Source: DATGZX01 sp035296965 (GTDB lineage Bacteria; Planctomycetota; Planctomycetia; Gemmatales; Gemmataceae). Taken from it: a stretch of DNA of 64,000 nt. The notes under the pieces are model-generated. The model was not told where the DNA came from. It saw nothing but the letters and a program-made list of their open reading frames with translations, and did not search any database. The DNA lies in contig DATGZX010000009.1 in NCBI GenBank assembly GCA_035296965.1, forward strand, positions 50,557-114,556, in the 5' to 3' direction. Numbering within the stretch: position 1 is the stretch's first letter; every line of letters starts with the position of its first letter. Positions 18,980-26,866 of the stretch are shown here, piece by piece. Position numbers and translations under genes: made by a program.

Positions 18980-19837
18980 TCAATTCTTGCCGGCCAATGT
19001 TGCCATGACTTGATCGGTGATCATGCGCACAAGCGCATCCGTGTCCTCGGGGCCAGCAGCCTTACCATTTGTGTGCGCCTTGTTATCGTGTTCTTCCCTG
19101 CGGAAGGCTCGGGGTTGCGGCGCCGCCTCGGTGTAGCCGCGTTCGAAGATGCCGTTGCCGCATAGATCGCAGTTTTCGCAGCGCAGACGCGGATCGTCGT
19201 AGCCGAGCCGCTTCTTCATGTCGAGCAGCTCGCGCGTTTGCTGCTCGGTGAAGTAATTCACCTTGCCAAGCTGCCGGGCCAGGATGAGGATCTTGCAATA
19301 GGCATCGATGATTTCGCTATTGAAGTAGGCGTTCTCCAAAGTCGGGCCAAACGTGACCGTGCCGTGGTTGGCCAGGATGATCGTGTTGCAATCCTTGACA
19401 AAGGGGATGATCGTCTCGGCAAACTTCGTGGTGCCTGGAGTCTCGTACCTCGCAATTGGAACTTCGCCCAAGAAGACCTCGACTTCCGGCAAGATGCACT
19501 TGGGAATCGGCTCCTGTGCGACGGCAAACGCAGTGGCATGTGGCGGATGGCAGTGAACCACCGACTGAATGTCCGCACGGTGTTTGTAGATGGCCAGGTG
19601 CAGGAGCACTTCGCTAGTCCGCTTTCGTTTGCCCGCGAGTTGTTTTCCCTCGTAATCAACTTTGCAAATGTCCTCGGGCTTCATGAAGCCTTTCGAGACC
19701 ATTGTCGGCGTGCACAGGACCTCCTTGTCGTTCAGGCGCACCGTTATGTTGCCGTCATTCGCCGCGGCAAATCCCTTGTTGTACAAGCGCCTGCCGATCT
19801 CACAAATCTGCTCTTTCAACTGGTACTCGCTAGCCAT
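18980..19837 (-). CDS. Class II aldolase (fuculose-/rhamnulose-1-phosphate aldolase-like) with encapsulation peptide
   Basis: Predicted to split a deoxyketose 1-phosphate into DHAP and L-lactaldehyde, the entry step of the planctomycete BMC pathway. Start at MASEYQL (19837, 285 aa) because AAGGA lies eight bases upstream; another ATG is at 19846. The aldolase/adducin core shows GFAAANDGNITVR, the zinc ligands in VVHCHPPHATAFA and the third His in ILANHGTV, plus catalytic Glu in PEVEVFLGE. After the core there is a Cys cluster (RCENCDLCGNG, about residues 222-232). An Asn-Gly linker and a terminal amphipathic helix follow (ALVRMITDQVMATLAGKN), which looks like an encapsulation peptide binding the shell interior. 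Confidence 0.88.
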   Translation of the reverse strand: MASEYQLKEQICEIGRRLYNKGFAAANDGNITVRLNDKEVLCTPTMVSKGFMKPEDICKVDYEGKQLAGKRKRTSEVLLHLAIYKHRADIQSVVHCHPPHATAFAVAQEPIPKCILPEVEVFLGEVPIARYETPGTTKFAETIIPFVKDCNTIILANHGTVTFGPTLENAYFNSEIIDAYCKILILARQLGKVNYFTEQQTRELLDMKKRLGYDDPRLRCENCDLCGNGIFERGYTEAAPQPRAFRREEHDNKAHTNGKAAGPEDTDALVRMITDQVMATLAGKN

Positions 19838-19913
19838 GTCTTTCATCCTTCATTTGCTGTCTTCGTTTTCTGATCGTTCAGGACTGCGCAACTAGTGCAA
19901 CGAGCCTGCTTTC

Positions 19914-20029
19914 TCCCCTCGCTCGTGTACTCACGGGAGAGGGGCTGGGGGTGAGGGTTTTGGACTATTGAAGGTCGCTTAACCCCCTCACCCCCAGCCC
20001 CTCTCCCCCGAGTACGGGGGAGAGGGGAA
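19914..20029. repeat. Dispersed palindromic element A, copy 1
   Basis: Long near-perfect inverted repeat. The left arm contains CGGGAGAGGGGCTGGGGGTG and the right arm CACCCCCAGCCCCTCTCCC, with a roughly 30-base spacer. Each arm also contains an internal hairpin around GTACTC/GAGTAC. The same core occurs at 48233-48346 and 61896-62010. The left flank CTGCGCAACTAGTGCA (19885-19900) resembles the outer terminal repeat of copy 2. It lies within the BMC operon between the last BMC-P gene and the aldolase, where the transcript would fold into a strong hairpin. Confidence 0.85.
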
Positions 20030-20060
20030 TACGCACGCATGACGTATTTGATGCGCACAA

Positions 20061-20372
20061 TCAATAATGGCTTGTCCGTCCATCCAATGACCTATCGACC
20101 GTCAATCGATCCAGGATGCATGCACAATACGCATCCACCGGCTTGCGCTCAGGTGAGAACGGCACCGCCGCCTCACCGCCTTCGCTGATGCCGATCCGGC
20201 TGCCGTTGCCGGCCCCAAGGGTGTCCACAATCACCAGGTCCTCTCCATCCGGGCCCTTGTTCTCACGTAGCGCTCGCAAGCTGAACGGCACGCCAATCAC
20301 CAGGCGCAGGCTCGTCAGCGTCGGGTGGCAGCGAGACAAAGTCACGGTGCCGATTACTTCAACGATGCGCAT
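20061..20372 (-). CDS. BMC-P shell vertex protein (EutN/CcmL family), third copy
   Basis: 103 aa. The frame is open to 20603, but the family start MRIVEVIGTVTLSRCHP is at 20372. Hallmarks of the pentameric vertex protein are the first strand with GTV, the LVIVDTLGAGNGSRIGISEGG core and the closing VDAYCACILDRLTV. Pentamers cap the vertices of the icosahedral shell. The gene overlaps the end of the RpiB-like gene by 14 bp, so the two are translationally coupled. Confidence 0.93.
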   Translation of the reverse strand: MRIVEVIGTVTLSRCHPTLTSLRLVIGVPFSLRALRENKGPDGEDLVIVDTLGAGNGSRIGISEGGEAAVPFSPERKPVDAYCACILDRLTVDRSLDGRTSHY

Positions 20373-21018
20373 GGCCGTCCAACTCCTGGAGCGTATGGGC
20401 AACGTTCGCCGGGCATGCGGGATCTCCGATCCGGCATACAGTCTGAAGAATCTGCCGGATTTCGAAAAAAGTGCAGCCCGGCATCTGAACCGCGACCAGA
20501 TTGGCTCCGAAATTCGCGGTCGCTCGTGCTGCATCGCCGACGTTGGCCGCGGCGGCCGCACGAAGTCCAGGCAGCTTATTGGCGACACAGCAAACCAGGC
20601 CACTGTCGTCGCAGAACACTACGCCGCCCGTGCACTCGCCTCGGGAGATACACTGCGCCACCGCGCGGGCCCAGGGCGATGCTGAGGTAGCTCCGTCGGC
20701 TTGCAATTTCACGAAGGAAATCCCTTCGCGCTCCAACGATTGCATCGCGCTCGTTACGTAAGGATGCTGCCGTTCCTGTGCCAGGCCCCAGCGCGCGACA
20801 GTCTTTTTTTCTTTTTCGACCGCCTCTCGGCTGACTCGAACCCCGCGCGCCCGCAATTCTTCAGCAGCCAGCGGAGTGATGATCGTGTGGGCAGAGAGCA
20901 AGATCTCGCGATGACCGTTCAGCGACCTGCCCAGCTCCTCCGCGCTGACTACTCGACCCGCCCAGCGCAGGACTGGCCCGCTGGGAGAGGTGGCGCGAAG
21001 GTGGCCGTTGTCATTCAT
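20359..21018 (-). CDS. RpiB/LacAB-fold protein of the BMC operon with altered catalytic motif
   Basis: 219 aa, starting at an ATG that overlaps the preceding BMC-P stop by one base (TGATG). The C-terminal half resembles ribose-5-phosphate isomerase B: VVFCDDSGLVCCVANKLPGL then RAAAAANVGDAARATANFGA, then NLVAVQ. In RpiB the corresponding blocks are CGTGxGxxxxANKxxGIRAA and HNxANVLxLG. Here the Cys remains, but the GTG phosphate loop is replaced by DDS and the His of HNxAN by Phe. The N-terminal part (GRVVSAEELGRSLNGHREI, then a TIITPLAAEELRARGV segment) is separate and unidentified. It probably does not do ordinary Rpi chemistry. An isomerase, epimerase or structural role in the BMC is open. 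Confidence 0.65.
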   Translation of the reverse strand: MNDNGHLRATSPSGPVLRWAGRVVSAEELGRSLNGHREILLSAHTIITPLAAEELRARGVRVSREAVEKEKKTVARWGLAQERQHPYVTSAMQSLEREGISFVKLQADGATSASPWARAVAQCISRGECTGGVVFCDDSGLVCCVANKLPGLRAAAAANVGDAARATANFGANLVAVQMPGCTFFEIRQILQTVCRIGDPACPANVAHTLQELDGHAHR

Positions 21019-21272
21019 CAATCGCAGACTCCCATGACCATCCAGCGTACGGGCGACGTGCGCGAGCCGACCAATTCTCGTGCGCCTGCGCCGTCATTGC
21101 ACAGTATCACCAGGTTCCCCGTTCCAGCACCAAGGTTGTCGATCGCCAGCAACGGTTCGCCGTCTTCCTTGCGTTCGGCCGTGAGCGGTTGCACGAGAAG
21201 CAAGCGCCAGCCCTGGAGGCTGGGGTGCTTCACCGTGGCAACGCCTTGACCAACTACTTGACCCAGTTGCAC
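21018..21272 (-). CDS. BMC-P shell vertex protein (EutN/CcmL family), second copy
   Basis: 84 aa. I placed the start at a GTG (21272) with GAGGG six bases upstream rather than the TTG at 21290. The family pattern is QLGQVVGQGVATVKHPSLQG at the N-terminus, LLLVQPL, then LLAIDNLGAGTGNLVILCND and the terminal WMVMGV strand. It forms pentameric vertices of the shell. It ends one base into the RpiB-like gene. Confidence 0.92.
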   Translation of the reverse strand: MQLGQVVGQGVATVKHPSLQGWRLLLVQPLTAERKEDGEPLLAIDNLGAGTGNLVILCNDGAGARELVGSRTSPVRWMVMGVCD

Positions 21273-21296
21273 GTAACCCTCGCTTGGCAATCTTCC

Positions 21297-21599
21297 TCAG
21301 GCAGTCGCATTGAGCCTGCCGAAGAGCATAAGGATGTAGACGACTAGGGCCACAGCCAGTTCCAGCAAAAGAACCGCGACGCCGACTCGCCATGACCGGT
21401 GATAGCGACCTGCGACGATGGGCACCAGGGGCGCCCAGCACAGGACCACGAGGCGTGCCAGGTCGCTGAGCACGCTCCAAATCGGCTTCAGGATCACTCC
21501 AATTCCCAGAAGTAATAGACCATAGAGGGCCACCCAACCTGCCGCTCGCACAAAGGCCAGCAACCAGACCTTCTTGTTACTTGGTTTCTTCTGATCCAT
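21297..21599 (-). CDS. Small hydrophobic membrane protein of the BMC operon
   Basis: 100 aa, unrecognised. A basic N-terminus (MDQKKPSNKK) is followed by three probable transmembrane helices: about residues 12-38, 42-62 and 70-93. It lies 24 bp from both the aldehyde dehydrogenase and the second BMC-P gene, so it is certainly within the operon. A membrane protein is unexpected among soluble shell and cargo proteins. It could mediate uptake, membrane docking or assembly, but the sequence gives no direct clue. Confidence 0.75.
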   Translation of the reverse strand: MDQKKPSNKKVWLLAFVRAAGWVALYGLLLLGIGVILKPIWSVLSDLARLVVLCWAPLVPIVAGRYHRSWRVGVAVLLLELAVALVVYILMLFGRLNATA

Positions 21600-21623
21600 G
21601 CCAGCGACCTCCGAGGCAGCAAA

Positions 21624-23045
21624 TCAAAGAACGCGCAGCGCTCCTACGGTAGTCGTTCTCCGTTGGCGAGTGAATGTCAACGGTGTCGTGACACCTTCTC
21701 CAGTGGGCGTGGCAATGCTGTAGCTGAGGTAGCCTTCTCCGCCGCTGCCCAGGCCGGCCATGCTCGGTCCATTCTGAATGAACAAGCTCGTGTCCAGTTC
21801 CCGCCCCATCCGCGTGATAGTTTCGACATTGCGTGAATGAATGATGGCGGTGTGTTTGAAGCCGTGTTCGTATTTCTTGGCCAAGGCGATCGCGGCGTCC
21901 ACATCCGGAACGCGCACGAAAGGCACGAACGGCATCATCTGCTCGTGCTCGACGAAGGGGTGCCCTTCCTCGGTTTCGCCAAAGACGATTTCGGTGTCTT
22001 CCGGGATATTTACTCCGGCATGTTTCGCAAGCACAGCGGCGTCCTGCCCGATCAAGTCCTTGTTGACGACCAGTTTTTTCGGATCGTCGGCTCCAGCGAC
22101 GAATGCCGCCTTGGTCAAAGCATCGATTTGCGCGCGATCGAGTCGAACAGCCTTGTGCCGCGTCAATGCCTCGAGCAGCTCATCGAAGATTGAAGCCACG
22201 GCGAACACTTCTTTCTCGCCAATGCAGAGGAGATTGTTGTCATAGGCAGCACCTTGAATGATCGATTGTGCCGCTCGATCAAGATCCGCGGTTTCATCGA
22301 CCACCACGGGCGGATTTCCGGGCCCGGCCACAATGGCGCGCTTTGGGCTGCGCAGAGCGGCGCGCCCCACCGCCGGTCCTCCGGTCACGCAGAGCAAACG
22401 TATCTGCCGGTGATCGAAAATGGCCTGGGCCGATTCAAGCGTGGGCGTGCGGATGATGGTGATCAGATTGCTGATGTCGATGGCTTCATGAATGGCGCGG
22501 TTGAAGAGCTGTACACCGCGGCAAGCAATGCGTGCGCCGCCCGGATGCGGGTTGCAAACGATTGCGTTGCCGGCCGCAAGCATGTTGATGGCATTGCAGG
22601 CGAGTGTCGGCAAGGAGTGTGTTACGGGCGTGATCGCGCCGATAACCCCGAATGGCGCGTACTCCGTGAACGTGATGCCATTCTCCCCGGAGCATGCTTC
22701 GGTGCGCAGAAACTCGACGCCCGGGACCCGCTCGCCGGCGACGATCAGTTTTTCGATCTTGTGCTTGAGCCGGCCGATGCGCGTCTCTTCGAATTCCTCC
22801 TTGCCCAACGTCTCGGCTTGATCGATGCAGATTCGTCGAATGCAGGTGACCGCCTTGCGCCGGTCGTCCAGGCCGCGGGTTTCGAATTCCTTCTGCGCTT
22901 CGTAGGCCGCGGCTACCGCGCCGTCAACATTCTCGAATACTCCCCAAGCCTGCGCTTGGCCATTGGCTGGCTGGGCGTGGCCGTTTCGCACCTTGTTCAG
23001 AACTTCGAGAACGACATTGCGAACGATTTCTTCAGTGACTTGCAT
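21624..23045 (-). CDS. CoA-acylating aldehyde dehydrogenase (PduP/EutE-like) with N-terminal encapsulation peptide
   Basis: Oxidises the aldehyde (lactaldehyde in this BMC type) to acyl-CoA with NAD+. Start at 23045 (473 aa), with AAGGAA six bases upstream; the frame runs to 23078. Residues 1-20 (MQVTEEIVRNVVLEVLNKVR) form the amphipathic encapsulation helix. An Asn-Gly-rich linker (NGHAQPANGQ) then leads to the dehydrogenase body. Key blocks are FGVIGAITPVTHS, NAIVCNPHPG, LLCVTGGPAVGRAA and the catalytic Cys at about residue 274 in NNLLCIGEKE. The N-terminal helix places it inside the shell. Confidence 0.94.
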   Translation of the reverse strand: MQVTEEIVRNVVLEVLNKVRNGHAQPANGQAQAWGVFENVDGAVAAAYEAQKEFETRGLDDRRKAVTCIRRICIDQAETLGKEEFEETRIGRLKHKIEKLIVAGERVPGVEFLRTEACSGENGITFTEYAPFGVIGAITPVTHSLPTLACNAINMLAAGNAIVCNPHPGGARIACRGVQLFNRAIHEAIDISNLITIIRTPTLESAQAIFDHRQIRLLCVTGGPAVGRAALRSPKRAIVAGPGNPPVVVDETADLDRAAQSIIQGAAYDNNLLCIGEKEVFAVASIFDELLEALTRHKAVRLDRAQIDALTKAAFVAGADDPKKLVVNKDLIGQDAAVLAKHAGVNIPEDTEIVFGETEEGHPFVEHEQMMPFVPFVRVPDVDAAIALAKKYEHGFKHTAIIHSRNVETITRMGRELDTSLFIQNGPSMAGLGSGGEGYLSYSIATPTGEGVTTPLTFTRQRRTTTVGALRVL

Positions 23046-23070
23046 GATTCGTTCCTTGGTTCGTTGCGTT

Positions 23071-23382
23071 CTATGCACGCGCCGAGAAAATGGTCTGGTT
23101 CTCGACGTTCACGGTGTCTACGATGCCGATAATCGTCGCATCCACGGGCAGTTTTTCCGTTTCCGGCGTCAAGCGTGCGCTCGACCCTTGCACGATCAAC
23201 ACCATTTCGCCCAGCCCGGCTCCGACAGTATCCACGACCACAAACGTGCGTCCTGTGGACACCAGGTGGTCACGCTGCCCCGGATCGACCCGCAACGGCT
23301 CGACCGTCAATAGTTTTCTCCCCGTCATGGACGGGAGCTTCTGTGTCGCGACGACACTACCGGTAACCTTGGCGAGAAACAT
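23071..23382 (-). CDS. BMC-P shell vertex protein (EutN/CcmL family), first copy
   Basis: 103 aa. Start MFLAKVTGSVVATQKLPSMT is typical for the family, followed by RKLLTVEPL, FVVVDTVGAGLGEMVLIVQG and the terminal VDATIIGIVDTV strand. It packs tightly in the operon, 7 bp after the acetate kinase stop and 25 bp before the aldehyde dehydrogenase. Confidence 0.95.
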   Translation of the reverse strand: MFLAKVTGSVVATQKLPSMTGRKLLTVEPLRVDPGQRDHLVSTGRTFVVVDTVGAGLGEMVLIVQGSSARLTPETEKLPVDATIIGIVDTVNVENQTIFSARA

Positions 23383-23389
23383 GGTTCCC

Positions 23390-24574
23390 TCACGCGGAGA
23401 GTAAAGCTTTCGCCTGCCGGGCGACGATCAACTCTTCGTTCGTCGGCATGATCCAGATCTGCACGCGGCTCTTGCTTTCGTGAATGGCAGCCTCGCCCTT
23501 GGCGCTTTCATTCCGCAGCGGATTCAAGAAGATGCCGAACCAATCCAGGTTGGCGCAGACGGCGGCCCGAATGGTCGCGGAATTCTCGCCAATGCCGCCG
23601 GTAAAGACGATGGCGTCTGCTCCGTCCAATAGCAAAAGGTAGGCCCCGAGATAATGTCTGACGGAAGCGACAAACACATCGATGGCCTGCTGAGAAACCG
23701 GACAGCCCTCCTTGGCCCGTTGCTCGAGATCGCGCAGATCATTGCTGTGACCGCCGCTGAGGCCAAGCAGTCCCGACCGGTTGGCCAGGTCGTCGAGGAC
23801 TTGTGCCAACGTCTTGCCCGTGGCCCGCATGATGGCGGGCAATGCAAACGGGTCAAAATCGCCGACGCGGTTATTGTGTGGCAGGCCACTCTGCGGACTC
23901 ATGCCCAGAGAATTGGCGCAAGAGTATCCCGCCTTGACCGCACAAAGGGAGCTGCTGCCCCCTAGATGGCATGAGATGATGCGTGCCTGGGTGTTCTTCA
24001 GCAGCTGGCCTGTTCGCTCGGCGATGTAACGATGGCTGGCTCCGTGAAAGCCCCAGCGCTGAATGCCATGTTGTACCCACTCTAAGGGCACGGCATACAG
24101 CCTTTCCGCTGCGGGAATATCCTCGTGAAAACCTGTCTCGAAGGCCGCGACGAGCGGAATGTGAGGTAACTTTTCCTTCAGCAGCCGCATCGCCCGTACG
24201 TAGGGCGGATTGTGAGCCGGCGCCACGTCGTTGTATGCCTCCATGGCGGCGAGCACCCTGCTATCCACTCGGTGCACGCCGGTCAATCCCTGGGCGTGCA
24301 CCGCCTTGAAACCAATGGCGGCCAACTCCTTCGGGTCCTCAAGCACAGCAATGTCCGAATTCGCAAGGAGCTGCAAACAAGCCTCGACCGCCGCCGCATG
24401 ATCCGGAACAGGAATCTGTTGCTCGCGCGAACCCCGCTCAGTCTGGGCATATGATCGAGAGAGCGCCGAGCCGATCCGTTCCACGCCGCCGCGCGCAAGC
24501 ACCCGCTCGTCCGCCATGTCGAAAAGGCGGTACTTGAAGCTGGTGCTGCCGAGGTTCGCGACGAGGATTTTCAT
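23390..24574 (-). CDS. ackA: Acetate/propionate-type kinase of the BMC operon
   Basis: Acyl-phosphate to acid plus ATP, the energy-yielding last step after PduL. In this pathway the substrate may be lactyl-phosphate. At 394 aa it is the usual length of the ASKHA-fold AckA family. Signatures are KILVANLGSTSFKYRLF at the start, AFETGFHEDIP, the GFHGASHRYIAERT segment, HLGGSSSLCAV and GGIGENSATIR. It lies 7 bp upstream of the first BMC-P gene, and a short palindromic repeat (24588-24632) separates it from the BMC-H genes. No encapsulation helix is obvious, so it may act outside the shell. Confidence 0.94.
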   Translation of the reverse strand: MKILVANLGSTSFKYRLFDMADERVLARGGVERIGSALSRSYAQTERGSREQQIPVPDHAAAVEACLQLLANSDIAVLEDPKELAAIGFKAVHAQGLTGVHRVDSRVLAAMEAYNDVAPAHNPPYVRAMRLLKEKLPHIPLVAAFETGFHEDIPAAERLYAVPLEWVQHGIQRWGFHGASHRYIAERTGQLLKNTQARIISCHLGGSSSLCAVKAGYSCANSLGMSPQSGLPHNNRVGDFDPFALPAIMRATGKTLAQVLDDLANRSGLLGLSGGHSNDLRDLEQRAKEGCPVSQQAIDVFVASVRHYLGAYLLLLDGADAIVFTGGIGENSATIRAAVCANLDWFGIFLNPLRNESAKGEAAIHESKSRVQIWIMPTNEELIVARQAKALLSA

Positions 24575-24587
24575 TGTAATTTCAGCT

Positions 24588-24632
24588 GTGGGTCAGGTTT
24601 CCAACCTGACCGGACAGATTGGAAATCTGTCC
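24588..24632. repeat. 45-bp double-palindrome element C, copy 1
   Basis: Two adjacent palindromes, GGTCAGGTTTCCAACCTGACC (with one extra G-C pair context) and ACAGATTGGAAATCTGT. The whole 45 bp recurs in opposite orientation at 51958-52002 with one mismatch. It lies between the BMC-H genes and ackA in the operon. Confidence 0.8.
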
Positions 24633-24645
24633 TACACGTCGTTGC

Positions 24646-24951
24646 TTACCTCCCCAGGAAAGCATCGAGGACCGTTTCATCCGGCCTGGGAATGACGTGG
24701 GAGCTGACCAGCTCGCCATTTTGGCTGGCGGCCTGGGCGCCCGCGTCGACGGCCGCGCGGACGGAGCCGACGTCGCCACGGACGAACGTGGTTACATAGG
24801 CCCCGCCGATCTGCACCTGGCCGGCCAGGGCAACGTTGGCCGCCTTGCACATGGCGTCGGTGGCGGCGATGGTTGCGATCAGGCCCTTGGTTTCGACGAG
24901 TCCGAGGGCTTCATGATTGTTGCTGCTGTTACGGCTGCTGTTCGTGGCCAT
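24646..24951 (-). CDS. BMC-H shell hexamer protein, second copy
   Basis: 101 aa, start at 24951. A short polar N-terminal extension ([13 protein letters not shown]) precedes the BMC domain. That domain has the blocks [56 protein letters not shown] and the terminal VIPRPDETV. Hexamers tile the shell facets and provide the central pores. It lies 32 bp downstream of the first BMC-H gene. Confidence 0.96.
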   Translation of the reverse strand: MATNSSRNSSNNHEALGLVETKGLIATIAATDAMCKAANVALAGQVQIGGAYVTTFVRGDVGSVRAAVDAGAQAASQNGELVSSHVIPRPDETVLDAFLGR

Positions 24952-24983
24952 GGAATATGCTCCTAGTATGATTTCTCGGGGAT

Positions 24984-25301
24984 TCAACTGACGCCAGCGG
25001 CCTGGGCCGCCTTCTTGCCGGCACCGGGCAAAATGGTGCTCACATCTTCGTGCGGGCGGGGAATGACCTGCACGCCGACTACTTCGCCAACGCGGCCCGC
25101 GGCGGCCGCGCCGGCATCGACAGCGGCCTTCACCGCTGCGACATCGCCAACGACCAGCCCGGTCACGAGACCGCTGCCGATCTTCTGCCAGCCGAGGAAG
25201 GTGACGTTCGCCGCCTTGAGCATGGCGTCGCTGCCTTCCACCAATGCCACCAGGCCCTTGGTCTCGATCATGCCAAGGGCCTCCATGTGTGTACCTGCCA
25301 T
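24984..25301 (-). CDS. BMC-H shell hexamer protein, first copy
   Basis: 105 aa single BMC domain: [55 protein letters not shown] and VIPRPHEDV, ending with a short Ala/Lys tail ([15 protein letters not shown]). It differs from the second copy in the pore-proximal loop (KIGSGL against QIGGAY), so the two hexamers probably have different pores. No BMC-T gene is present in the operon. Confidence 0.97.
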   Translation of the reverse strand: MAGTHMEALGMIETKGLVALVEGSDAMLKAANVTFLGWQKIGSGLVTGLVVGDVAAVKAAVDAGAAAAGRVGEVVGVQVIPRPHEDVSTILPGAGKKAAQAAGVS

Positions 25302-25372
25302 TCAAGTTCTCCAGTCGTACATGAGTGCCGAGTTCACAAACGCAATCATCGAGCCGGCGGCTCGAAACAGAA

Positions 25373-26053
25373 TCAACGAAAGAGTTCAACCCTGGTCGCA
25401 CGGGGCAAATCGACGGCGTTGCCCTCGTCGGTATCCAGGTGTACTTCCAGCTTTGAAGTCGGTGCCATGCGGCACAGGAGGTCTTCCAGGACCGCGCCGC
25501 AGCTGCTCACCACGCGCAGGTTAAGCCGGTCGCCGTCCTTGACGCCGAAATGTGCGGCATCCGCCGGGCCCATGTGCACGTGTCGTTCGTGGCGAATCAC
25601 GCCGCGCGGCAGCTCGATCATTCCAGCCGGGCCGAGCAGATAGCAGCCAGGTGAATCCCGATGGTCGCCGCTGCGCCTAACCGGGACTTCCAGTCCCAGC
25701 GATATGGCATCCGTGAACGCCAACTCCACCTGGCTGTGATCGCGACACGGACCCAGGATGCGCAGATTGGGAATCATCCGGTGCCTTGGACCAATGATGG
25801 TCACAGACTCCTCAGCGGCAAAGAAGCCATCCTGATAGAGAGGTTTGAAGGGGGTCAACTGGCGGCCCTTGCCGAAGAGGCGCTCCAGATCCTCCTGGGT
25901 GACATGGCAATGCCGGGCGGAAATGTTGACCACCAATTGGGGCGCGCCCGCCCGGCCATTCGCCGTTGGGTGCCCGTTGGCTGCCAGACGCTCGATCAGT
26001 GCACTGCGCACCAGACGCTCCACGAGCGAGCGATCCAACGTAGCGGTAGTCAT
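25373..26053 (-). CDS. pduL: Phosphate acyltransferase PduL with N-terminal encapsulation peptide
   Basis: Converts acyl-CoA to acyl-phosphate and regenerates CoA inside the shell. The 226 aa comprise a predicted amphipathic helix ([20 protein letters not shown]), an Asn-Gly linker ([11 protein letters not shown]) and the two PduL beta-barrel domains. Zinc ligands lie in [15 protein letters not shown] and in [20 protein letters not shown]; the latter is the strongest family signature. The ATG overlaps the stop of the deoR gene (ATGA), so translation of regulator and enzyme is coupled. Confidence 0.96.
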   Translation of the reverse strand: MTTATLDRSLVERLVRSALIERLAANGHPTANGRAGAPQLVVNISARHCHVTQEDLERLFGKGRQLTPFKPLYQDGFFAAEESVTIIGPRHRMIPNLRILGPCRDHSQVELAFTDAISLGLEVPVRRSGDHRDSPGCYLLGPAGMIELPRGVIRHERHVHMGPADAAHFGVKDGDRLNLRVVSSCGAVLEDLLCRMAPTSKLEVHLDTDEGNAVDLPRATRVELFR

Positions 26054-26847
26054 GAATCGGGCCCCTCCACAGCCACGCCATTGCCGGTCGCGCCTGCCAC
26101 CACGAGACGCACAGGCGCCTGACCGATCAGTTCCCGCTGCTCCGGCGTAATCCCTTCATCGACGATCAAGGCGTCGACGGCCGACAGCTCACAGAGAAAT
26201 GCCAGCGATTGCTTGCCGATCTTCGTATGGTCGGCGACCACGACGACTTGATCGCTGCAGCGCATCATTTGCCGTTCCGTTTCGACGAGCAGCAGATTGC
26301 TGTTGAACAGGCCCTTGGCCGTGATGCCGGCGACGCTCAGGATGGTTTGATGAACGTGGACATCTTCCATCATCCGCACCGCGAGCGGCCCAAGCGCGAC
26401 CCCGGTCCGGGGATAGACATACCCGCCGAGCATCACCAGGTCGGTCTCCCGGCTGCTGGCGAACAGATTGGCGATCGGCAGACTGTTCGTGACGATTTGC
26501 AACGGCCGGCCCACGAGCAGCTTGGCCACTTCCAACGTTGTGGTGCCGCCGTCAAGGAGGACGGCGTCGCCGTTGCGAATGCGTGAGGCGGCTACGCGGG
26601 CGATGGCGCGTTTTTCGGTGATCTGGCTGGTCGTACGCTCTTCCAAAGCAGGTAGCGCCGAGCCATCGCCTGTAAACATCGCGCCGCCGTGGATGCGCTT
26701 GATCAGCCCCTGTTGGTTCCAGTGATCCAAGTCGCGGCGCAGCGTGGACTCGGAAACTTTGACCGCCTTCGCCAAATCGGCGAGCGTCATGAAGCCCTTA
26801 CGGCTTACCAGATCGAGCACACGCTGACGGCGTTCCTGAACGAGCAC
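26050..26847 (-). CDS. DeoR-family transcriptional regulator of the BMC operon
   Basis: 265 aa, first gene of the operon. The N-terminal winged helix reads MLVQERRQRVLDLVSRKGFM, then LADLAKAVKVSESTLRRDLD and IKRIHGGA. The C-terminal DeoR sugar-sensor domain has KRAIARVAASRI, LLDGGTTTLEVA and VVVADHTKIGKQ, as in repressors that sense phosphorylated sugars. It probably represses the operon and itself, with a sugar phosphate of the pathway as inducer. A divergent methyltransferase gene starts 124 bp away. Confidence 0.92.
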   Translation of the reverse strand: MLVQERRQRVLDLVSRKGFMTLADLAKAVKVSESTLRRDLDHWNQQGLIKRIHGGAMFTGDGSALPALEERTTSQITEKRAIARVAASRIRNGDAVLLDGGTTTLEVAKLLVGRPLQIVTNSLPIANLFASSRETDLVMLGGYVYPRTGVALGPLAVRMMEDVHVHQTILSVAGITAKGLFNSNLLLVETERQMMRCSDQVVVVADHTKIGKQSLAFLCELSAVDALIVDEGITPEQRELIGQAPVRLVVAGATGNGVAVEGPDS

Positions 26848-26866
26848 TGAAAGATTCCAAACATTT

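Noticed and set aside
24646..25401. A 251-codon minus-strand frame running through both BMC-H genes
   Set aside because: It reads the first BMC-H gene out of frame and joins the second only at its 3' part; the two separate BMC-H genes have proper starts and full domains.
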